From: Myxococcales bacterium
GTDB lineage: Bacteria; Myxococcota_A; UBA9042; PHBI01; JAAZYN01
DNA: 10,658 nt
Assembly: GCA_014239625.1 (NCBI GenBank)
Contig: JAAZYN010000071.1
Location: forward strand, 1 to 10,658
Direction of reading: 5' to 3'
Under the pieces are notes generated by a model. That model saw only the letters and a list, made by a program, of their open reading frames with translations. It ran no database searches and was not told the origin of the DNA. Positions 1-5,136 of the stretch are shown piece after piece. Position 1 is the stretch's first letter; the number at the start of each line of letters is the position of its first letter. The position numbers and the translations under genes were made by a program.

Positions 1-495
1 GATGCTCGTCGGGTGACCGTCGGCACCTCGGATGACGCGCCCATAGCCCGTCGGGTCCGGGGCCCGAAAGGAGGTCATGGTCAGCGCCGCGCCGTGAGCG
101 CGATGGGCTGCCACCAGCTGGCGCAGGGTGCCTTCATCGAGAGCCGGAGTGTCACCGCACAGGATCATGACGTCGCCATAGCCGACCGTCTGCGACAGGG
201 CACACTGCACGGCGTGACCCGTGCCGCGGGGCTCGGCTTGCTCCGCCGAGGTGATTCGGTCAGCTCGAGCACCCAGCGCCGCCCGCGCCACGGTCAGCAC
301 GGCGTCACCTTGGTAACCCGTGACCAGGACTACCCGGTGAGCGCCCGCATCCAGGGCCGCCGCGACGGGATAGGCAACCATCGGCCACCCGAGCAAGGTG
401 TGCAGCACCTTACTCCGCTCCGACCTCATTCGCGTGCCCCGGCCAGCGGCCAGCACGACAGCACATACAGACGTTGGGTCACTGGCGTCAGTCAT
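1..495 (-). CDS. glmU: GlmU, N-terminal uridyltransferase part (partial)
   Basis: The bifunctional enzyme acetylates glucosamine-1-phosphate and then couples it to UTP, giving UDP-GlcNAc for peptidoglycan and LPS. Only the first 165 residues are here; the frame is still open at base 1. Visible motifs are LAAGRGTRM at residues 15-23, with the nucleotide-binding Arg22 and Lys29 (S-K-V-L-H), RGTGHAV at 90-96, the metal-binding Asp115 in ILCGDTP, and DPTGYGR at 147-153. GTGHA plus DPTGYGR separates GlmU from MobA-type nucleotidyltransferases. The start is the ATG at 495: an in-frame TAA lies four codons upstream, so the gene cannot begin earlier. No clear Shine-Dalgarno is seen. The acetyltransferase beta-helix domain would lie outside the window. 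It follows uvrB by 57 bp on the same strand, so co-transcription is possible. Confidence 0.93.
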   Translation of the reverse strand, partial: MTDASDPTSVCAVVLAAGRGTRMRSERSKVLHTLLGWPMVAYPVAAALDAGAHRVVLVTGYQGDAVLTVARAALGARADRITSAEQAEPRGTGHAVQCALSQTVGYGDVMILCGDTPALDEGTLRQLVAAHRAHGAALTMTSFRAPDPTGYGRVIRGADGHPTSI

Positions 496-552
496 GGCGC
501 GGATTTAGGCACCAATCGCGTCAAAGCGCCACCCGTTTTGATGTCGGCGGGG

Positions 553-2583
553 TCAACGGTACTGCAACGCGAGCTTCTCATAGGCCCGGATCTTGTCGCG
601 GATCTCGGCCGCCTTCTCGTAATGGAGGTCCGCAGCCAGGTCCATCATCTCGCGCTGCCAACCGTCGAGCATCTCGCCGAGCTCCTTTGCAGACATCTCG
701 GAGACCCGTCGAGCGGCGGCCGCATCGACCGCCTGGCCGCCCTTGCTCCGCTGCCGGCCGCTGAAGCCCTCGGTGTCTGGGACAGGGCGCAGCGCGCGCT
801 GAATGGTCGCGGGGATGATCCCGTGCTCGGCGTTGTAGGCCTCCTGGATCCCGCGCCGGCGCGCCGTCTCGTCGAGCGCCAAGCGCATCGAGTTGGTGAC
901 GCGGTCGGCGTACATCACGACCACCCCATCGACGTTGCGCGCGGCCCGGCCGATGGTCTGGATGAGGCTCCGCTCGCTGCGTAGAAAGCCCTCCTTGTCG
1001 GCGTCCAGGATGGCGACGAGGCTGACCTCCGGAAGATCGAGCCCCTCGCGCAGCAGGTTGATGCCTATCAGCGCGTCAAACGTCCCCCGGCGCAGGTCAT
1101 CGAGGAGCTGGATGCGCTCCAACGTGTCGATGTCCGAGTGCAGATAGCGACACTTGACGCCCAGGTCCTGATAATACTCGGTCAGATCTTCGGCCATGCG
1201 CTTGGTCAGCGTTGTCACCAGGACGCGCTGATCCCGCTCCACGCGCAGACGTATCTCCCCCAGCAGGTCGTCGACCTGATCGGCGACCGGGCGAATACTC
1301 ACCTCCGGATCGACCAGACCGGTGGGTCGAATGAGCTGCTCGACGACGACGCCCTGGGTCTGCTCAATCTCAAAATCCCCCGGCGTGGCGCTCAGATAGA
1401 CGACCTGGCTCACCCGCTGCTCGAACTCGTCGAAGGTGAGGGGCCGGTTGTCGAGCGCGCTGGGCAACCGAAATCCGTGCTCGACCAGGACGCTCTTTCG
1501 CGACTGGTCGCCACGATACATGCCGCCGACCTGGGGGATGGCCACGTGGGACTCGTCGATCACCACGAGGTAGTCGTCCGGGAAGTAGTCCAACAACACG
1601 GGCGGTGGGTCGCCCTGGTCGCGCCCCGTGAGATGTCGCGAATAGTTCTCGATGCCGTTGCAGAAGCCGAGCTGCTCGAGCATCTCCAGATCGTACATCG
1701 TGCGCTGCTCCAAACGCTGCGCCTCCAACTCCATGCGCGCGCTGCGGAGGTCACGCAGGCGCTGGCCAAGCTCCTCTTGAATGGTGCCGATGGCCCGCCG
1801 TATCGAATCGCCCGGGGTCACGTAGTGGCTCGCCGGATACACCCCAATGGTGGGGATCCGTTTCAAGGATCGCCCGCGCAGCGGGTCGATGACGTGGATC
1901 GCCTCGATCTCGTCGCCCCAGAACTCCAGACGAATCGCGTGCTTGTCCTCGTTGACCGGAAACACCTCGACGGTGTCGCCGCGGACTCGAAAGGTGCCGC
2001 GCTTGAAGTCATAGTCATTGCGCTCGTACTGGATATCTACCAGGTCTCTCAGGAGGCGATCGCGCTCGACCGTCTGGCCCTCCTCGAGATAGACGAACAT
2101 GTCCTTGTAGGCGTTCTTGTCGCCAATGCCGTAGATGCACGACACGCTCGCGACGATGATGACGTCGCGGCGCGTCATCAGGGCGGCCGTCGCCGAGTGG
2201 CGCATCCGGTCGATGGCCTCGTTCACCAGCGAGTCTTTTTCGATAAAGGTGTCGCTGGACGGGACGTAGGCTTCGGGCTGGTAGTAGTCGTAATAACTGA
2301 CGAAGTACTCGACAGCGTTGTCCGGAAAGAACTCCCGAAACTCCCCGAAGAGCTGCGCCGCGAGCGTCTTGTTCGGCGCCAGGATGAGCGCCGGGCGCTG
2401 GACCCGCTCGATGACGTTGGCGACGGTGAAGGTCTTGCCCGTGCCCGTCGCGCCGAGCAACACCTGGGCACGCTCACCCTCCTCCAACCCCGCGACGATC
2501 TCCTCGATGGCCGTCGGCTGGTCGCCGGCGGGCGCATAGTCACTCACCAGCTTGAAGGGTCGTCCGTTCACGTCAGGGACCAT
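553..2583 (-). CDS. uvrB: UvrABC system protein B (excision repair helicase)
   Basis: UvrB receives damaged DNA from UvrA, verifies the lesion by strand separation and recruits UvrC for the 3' incision. From the chosen start the protein has 676 residues, normal for the family. Seen in order: the N-terminal PFKLVSDYAPAGDQP signature (9-23), Walker A GATGTGKT at 44-51 with Lys50, the lesion-probing beta-hairpin (93-117, tyrosine-rich YFVSYYDYYQPE), the DESH Walker B motif near residue 340, SF2-type helicase motifs including the QTIGRAARN segment, and a C-terminal UVR motif (EKAAEIRDKI) that binds UvrC. The ATG at 2583 places the conserved block a few residues in, as in homologues. A TTG at 2607, with GGGTGA about 6 nt before it, would add eight residues and cannot be excluded. 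Cytoplasmic. No LexA-type box was recognised upstream. It is divergent from the gene starting near 2786. Confidence 0.97.
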   Translation of the reverse strand: MVPDVNGRPFKLVSDYAPAGDQPTAIEEIVAGLEEGERAQVLLGATGTGKTFTVANVIERVQRPALILAPNKTLAAQLFGEFREFFPDNAVEYFVSYYDYYQPEAYVPSSDTFIEKDSLVNEAIDRMRHSATAALMTRRDVIIVASVSCIYGIGDKNAYKDMFVYLEEGQTVERDRLLRDLVDIQYERNDYDFKRGTFRVRGDTVEVFPVNEDKHAIRLEFWGDEIEAIHVIDPLRGRSLKRIPTIGVYPASHYVTPGDSIRRAIGTIQEELGQRLRDLRSARMELEAQRLEQRTMYDLEMLEQLGFCNGIENYSRHLTGRDQGDPPPVLLDYFPDDYLVVIDESHVAIPQVGGMYRGDQSRKSVLVEHGFRLPSALDNRPLTFDEFEQRVSQVVYLSATPGDFEIEQTQGVVVEQLIRPTGLVDPEVSIRPVADQVDDLLGEIRLRVERDQRVLVTTLTKRMAEDLTEYYQDLGVKCRYLHSDIDTLERIQLLDDLRRGTFDALIGINLLREGLDLPEVSLVAILDADKEGFLRSERSLIQTIGRAARNVDGVVVMYADRVTNSMRLALDETARRRGIQEAYNAEHGIIPATIQRALRPVPDTEGFSGRQRSKGGQAVDAAAARRVSEMSAKELGEMLDGWQREMMDLAADLHYEKAAEIRDKIRAYEKLALQYR

Positions 2584-2785
2584 CGAACCGGTCCGCCCCA
2601 GAGTCAAGAGCAGTCACCCGCGCTGAAGGCTCGGTTGCCGCGCCAGCACCTCAGCCGCCCCTGAGGACACACTGCCGTCCGTCGTCCACCGTGAGCTTGA
2701 CGCTGATGGCCCCCTCCGCAGCCCGCGGCAGGCAGCGACGACGGGATGTTCGGGTTGGGTGCCGAACCGGGGTAGACTCGCCCCC
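2584..2785. other. Divergent intergenic region, uvrB / DUF1295 gene
   Basis: About 200 bp separate the two divergent starts. It holds a 6-bp inverted repeat, GTTCGG at 2748-2753 and CCGAAC at 2762-2767 with an 8-nt spacer, just before the promoter-like TAGACT of the rightward gene. For uvrB, no convincing -35/-10 pair was found on the minus strand. Short open frames cross the region on the minus strand, but none has a recognisable product or a good start site, so no gene is called. Confidence 0.4.
2773..2778 (+). promoter_or_regulatory. -10-like TAGACT, leaderless-type promoter
   Basis: TAGACT fits the TANNNT pattern of bacterial -10 elements and ends 7 nt before the GTG at 2786. That is the spacing expected if transcription begins at or next to the start codon. 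No good -35 hexamer is visible. The absence of a usable Shine-Dalgarno before the GTG agrees with leaderless expression. This is an inference from pattern only. Confidence 0.4.
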
Positions 2786-3673
2786 GTGGTGCCCCCGACG
2801 ACCTCACAGAGCAAACCCGCAGGGATGTTGACGGCCGCCTATGTGCTCGCGTTCGGCGCCATGACGTGGACCGCCGGGTTCGCGATCGGCGACCTGGGCC
2901 CCATCTGGAGCGCCGCCGCCGGTTACGCCGCCGCGACGATCGTGATCTTCATCTTCAGCGTCGCCTACGACAACAGCTCCGTCTACGATCCCTTCTGGAG
3001 CGTCGCCCCGGTGGCCCTCGCGCTGTGGGGATGGATCGTCCTGGGTCCCCCGCAAGACCCGATCCGTGGGTGCCTCGCCCTGGGGATGACGAGCTGGTGG
3101 GGCGCCCGGCTGACGTATAACTGGTGGCGCGGCTGGCCCGGGATGCATCACGAGGACTGGCGCTACGTCGATTTCCGCCGCAAGACGGGGAGAGCCTATT
3201 GGCTGGTCAGCTTCGCCGGCATCCACGGGTTCCCGAGCGTTCAGACGTTCCTTGGATCCATCCCGTTGATGTTCGCCGTGAGCGAGGGGGGGGGCCCCCT
3301 CGGATGGCTCGACGGGCTCGCTGCGGTCGTCGTCGCTACGGCGATCGCGCTGGAGACCATCGCGGATCGACAGCTCCACGACTTTGTCGCCGGCGAGCGC
3401 GCCCCTGGCGACGTCCTCGAGGCCGGCCTTTGGGCCCACAGCCGGCACCCCAACTACTTCGGTGAGGTCATGTTCTGGTGGGGGTTGTGGCTCTTCGCGC
3501 TGTCCGCCGGCGCGCCGCTCTGGACGGTCGCGGGAGCGGCCAGCATCACGGCCATGTTCCTCCTGGTGAGCCTGCCCCTGATGGAGCGCCGGATGATCGC
3601 CCGGCGCCCACACTACGCCGACGTACAACGCCGCGTGTCGATCCTGGTACCCTGGCTCCGTCGCGACCGATAG
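2786..3673 (+). CDS. DUF1295 / steroid 5-alpha-reductase-like membrane protein
   Basis: An integral membrane protein of the DUF1295 family, related to steroid 5-alpha-reductases and isoprenylcysteine methyltransferases; members are presumed to reduce or modify lipids, but substrates are mostly unknown. Several hydrophobic segments are visible. Family features seen are the NSSVYDPFWSVAP motif after the second segment, a tryptophan-rich stretch (SWWGARLTYNWWRGW), and the C-terminal SRHPNYFGEVMFWWG motif, the cofactor-binding signature of the superfamily. The end is basic (ERRMIARRPHY...), typical of a cytoplasmic tail. The start is uncertain: GTG at 2786 (295 aa) follows a -10-like TAGACT at leaderless spacing; GTG 2759 (304 aa) and ATG 2825 (282 aa) are alternatives, the last beginning right at the first hydrophobic segment. 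The codons contain a run of nine G at 3286-3294. It converges on sufT with a 2-bp gap. Confidence 0.85.
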   Translation: MVPPTTSQSKPAGMLTAAYVLAFGAMTWTAGFAIGDLGPIWSAAAGYAAATIVIFIFSVAYDNSSVYDPFWSVAPVALALWGWIVLGPPQDPIRGCLALGMTSWWGARLTYNWWRGWPGMHHEDWRYVDFRRKTGRAYWLVSFAGIHGFPSVQTFLGSIPLMFAVSEGGGPLGWLDGLAAVVVATAIALETIADRQLHDFVAGERAPGDVLEAGLWAHSRHPNYFGEVMFWWGLWLFALSAGAPLWTVAGAASITAMFLLVSLPLMERRMIARRPHYADVQRRVSILVPWLRRDR

Positions 3674-3675
3674 GC

Positions 3676-4248
3676 CTACATGAAGCCCAGCTCGAGGCGC
3701 GCCTCGTCGCTCATGCGCTCGGGTGACCAGGGCGGGTCGAAGGTCAGGTCCACAGCCACCTCCAGGACGCCAGGGATCCGGCGCATGGCCGCCTCCACAT
3801 CGTCGATGAGGACCTGCCCCATGCCGCACCCGGGCGCGGTCAACGTCATATCCACCTCGACGCGGTAGCCGAGGGCGTCCGGCTGCTGGGGCGCTCCCAG
3901 ATCGTGCCGATAGATCAGCCCCAGCTCCACAATGTTGACCGGGATCTCGGGGTCGTAGCAGGTTCGAAGCTGCTCGACGACCTGCGCTTCGGTCACCACC
4001 ACCTTGCCGGCGTCATCGTACTGCGCCTCCAGCTCCGGCACAGGCTCGCGGCCCACCGCGTCAGCGTCCCGGCCAGCGACCCTCACCAGGTACCCGTTGG
4101 ACATCTGCAAGGTGAAGTTCCCACCGAGGACCTGGGTGATGTATCCGATCGTGCTCTCGGGGATGGTCGTCTCGATGCCGTCGGGGACTATGACCGCAGG
4201 ACAGTCACGCTGGAACGTGACCTCCTCGAACATTCGGGCTCCGTGCAT
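3676..4248 (-). CDS. sufT: SufT-type Fe-S cluster assembly protein (MIP18/DUF59)
   Basis: A 190-residue protein matching the SufT type: an N-terminal region of about 70 residues (containing IGYITQVLGGNFTLQMSNGY) followed by a MIP18/DUF59 domain at about 84-165. The domain shows CYDPEIPVNIVELGLIY (97-113), with the conserved DPE and ELGLIY, and TAPGCGMG (137-144), with the Cys141 conserved in the family. It ends with DPPW...LGFM, also typical. SufT proteins help maturation of Fe-S proteins in the cytoplasm; the exact step is not settled. The start is the ATG at 4248, with GGAG 7 nt upstream; the GTG at 4305 would only extend through the leader. No other suf genes are in the window, so this is a stand-alone copy. 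It is convergent with the DUF1295 gene and divergent from the GMC-associated gene. Confidence 0.9.
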   Translation of the reverse strand: MHGARMFEEVTFQRDCPAVIVPDGIETTIPESTIGYITQVLGGNFTLQMSNGYLVRVAGRDADAVGREPVPELEAQYDDAGKVVVTEAQVVEQLRTCYDPEIPVNIVELGLIYRHDLGAPQQPDALGYRVEVDMTLTAPGCGMGQVLIDDVEAAMRRIPGVLEVAVDLTFDPPWSPERMSDEARLELGFM

Positions 4249-4270
4249 CGTTTCACTCCACTCGACGGGA

Positions 4271-4293
4271 ATTAAATAGGACCGGCCGGGTCC
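4271..4293 (-). promoter_or_regulatory. sufT promoter candidate with abutting dyad
   Basis: On the minus strand TATTTAAT (4278-4271) is the only AT-rich block in the leader and a good -10 candidate, 22 nt before the start codon. Directly upstream of it lies a 15-nt near-palindrome (4279-4293; GGACC and GGTCC arms around a GGCC core), placed between the likely -35 and -10 positions. That is a common place for a repressor site. No specific regulator such as IscR or SufR can be assigned by eye. Confidence 0.4.
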
Positions 4294-4405
4294 ATTTTCA
4301 CCCACGTTGTTACGAGCCCGACCGACGATGTCAAGAACTGGTGGTGCTCATGGTGACGACCTGGCAGGCCGCGATTCTATGGTGCGGCCGCATCGCAGCG
4401 CGTGA

Positions 4406-4411
4406 TACCGT
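4406..4411 (+). promoter_or_regulatory. -10-like TACCGT, leaderless-type promoter
   Basis: TACCGT fits TANNNT and is separated by 7 nt (GCATTTT) from the ATG at 4419, the same spacing as the TAGACT-GTG pair at 2773-2786. No Shine-Dalgarno precedes this ATG. The element supports 4419 as the start of the following gene, but it is a degenerate motif and could be chance. Confidence 0.35.
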
Positions 4412-4418
4412 GCATTTT

Positions 4419-4814
4419 ATGCGATGGCTCACCAAGCAAGCGATGGAGCTCGTCATGCCCTCAGGCGGACGACTCAAGGGGATCGGAGAGACCGACATGG
4501 ACGGCTTCCTCGACGCCTGGGAGGCGGATGCGCCAGCCGCGTTCAGGTGGGGGCTGGTCGCCGGATCGGCCCTCGTGATGGCCAGCCCTGTGCTGACCAT
4601 CGGCGTCCCGTTGCCCGCCAACGCGCTGTCGCCCCGAAAACGCGACGAGCACATCTACAAGCTGTCCATGCACCCGGTGTACATGGTCCGGCAGGTGTCT
4701 TTCATCGTAAAGATGGTGGCCGGCCTGGCCTGGGGCCAAGATCCGGACATCCGCCGGGACTGCGGCGTCGTCGCCCAGGGAGATGACCCCGGCACCTGGC
4801 GCGGGAGCTTCTAG
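4419..4814 (+). CDS. Small helical protein, putative partner of the GMC oxidoreductase
   Basis: A 131-residue protein with no catalytic motif. The order of features resembles the small helical domain that precedes or partners bacterial long-chain-alcohol-oxidase and gluconate-dehydrogenase-type GMC enzymes: a helix ending in an E-x-x-x-PSGG turn, a segment DGFLDAWEADAPAAF, a hydrophobic helix at about 44-62, LSPRKRDEHIYKLSMHP, then an aromatic helix and QDPDIRRDCG at the end. The start at 4419 keeps the MELVMPSGG segment, which looks like the family N-terminus. ATG 4497 has a better Shine-Dalgarno (GGAG, 8 nt) but would remove it; GTG 4341 is the longest option. The stop TAG (4812-4814) overlaps the first base of the repeat array, and the GMC gene follows after it. 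Role as partner or maturation subunit is inferred from context and resemblance. Confidence 0.6.
   Translation: MRWLTKQAMELVMPSGGRLKGIGETDMDGFLDAWEADAPAAFRWGLVAGSALVMASPVLTIGVPLPANALSPRKRDEHIYKLSMHPVYMVRQVSFIVKMVAGLAWGQDPDIRRDCGVVAQGDDPGTWRGSF
4803..4807 (+). promoter_or_regulatory. Orphaned Shine-Dalgarno GGGAG
   Basis: GGGAG lies at the very end of the small-subunit gene, 7 nt before the point where the repeat array begins. It serves no start codon now. If the array and one TA were absent, it would sit 7 nt before the ATG of the GMC gene. It is read here as the former ribosome site of that gene. Confidence 0.5.
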
Positions 4815-4972
4815 TGCCCCGGATGAACACCACGCGGTCACCATCCTGGCTTGTCTGGCCCTTGCCGTCGTTGCTCGGCCGTGAATGGCCCCCGGCCAGT
4901 CCTGCGGCCTCGCGTCTTGGCAGGAACCAGACCGCTGGCGGAGTGAGACCGCGAACTTTCCACACGGGGCAC
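4814..4972. mobile_element. MITE-like element, copy 1 (159 bp)
   Basis: The unit starts GTGCCCCG and ends CGGGGCAC. The inverted ends extend imperfectly to about 26 bp (19 matches by eye), both finishing in CGCGGTC toward the interior. It has no coding capacity for a transposase. It is flanked by TA on the left (4812-4813) and CA on the right (4973-4974). Copy 2 matches it without gaps, with about 13 mismatches in 159 (roughly 92 % identity). Size, inverted ends, TA flanks and the CTAG context fit a non-autonomous element mobilised by an IS630/Tc1-mariner transposase, but the mobilising family is an inference. It could instead be a genome-specific palindromic repeat of another kind. Confidence 0.6.
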
Positions 4973-4974
4973 CA

Positions 4975-5133
4975 GTGCCCCGTATGAACACTACGCGGTC
5001 ACCATCCTGGCTTGTCTGGCCCCCGCCGTCGTTGCTCGGCCTTGAATTGACCCCCGCCAGTCCTGCGGCCTCGCGTCTCGGCGGGAACCAAACCGCTGGC
5101 GGAGGGAGACCGCGAACTCTCCACACGGGGCAC
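4975..5133. mobile_element. MITE-like element, copy 2 (159 bp)
   Basis: Tandem second copy in the same orientation, exactly 161 bp after the first. Its inverted ends are better preserved than those of copy 1 (21 of 26 matches by eye), suggesting it is younger or less decayed. It is flanked by CA (4973-4974) and TA (5134-5135), and its right end abuts the GMC start: TAG then ATG at 5137. The four G bases in its right end (5127-5130) lie 6 nt before that ATG and may now act as a weak ribosome site. Minus-strand frames in both copies read similarly but have no recognisable product and differ by several non-synonymous changes, so no gene is called. Confidence 0.6.
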
Positions 5134-5136
5134 TAG

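Noticed and set aside
1138..2664. 508-codon open frame on the plus strand opposite uvrB
   Set aside because: It is a shadow of the GC-rich uvrB codons: no recognisable domain, no ribosome site, and uvrB is certain on the other strand.
2697..2725. TTGACG at 2697-2702 as a -35 for the DUF1295 gene
   Set aside because: No -10-like hexamer is at the required distance; the sequence there is almost pure GC.
2804..3829. 341-codon minus-strand frame opposite the DUF1295 gene
   Set aside because: Composition is low-complexity Arg/Gly/Ala/Pro, it runs across two real genes, and the opposite strand has family motifs.
4461..5126. Minus-strand frames through the repeat array, with similar reading in both copies
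   Set aside because: The similarity comes from the DNA repeat itself; several differences change the residue, the 161-bp period shifts the frame, and the product is not recognised.
4814..5135. CRISPR array or satellite repeat
   Set aside because: Only two long units without spacers; unit length and inverted ends do not fit CRISPR.
4812..5136. Simple tandem duplication of a regulatory RNA gene
   Set aside because: Possible, but the inverted ends, TA/CA/TA borders and the restored Shine-Dalgarno after removal fit insertion better.
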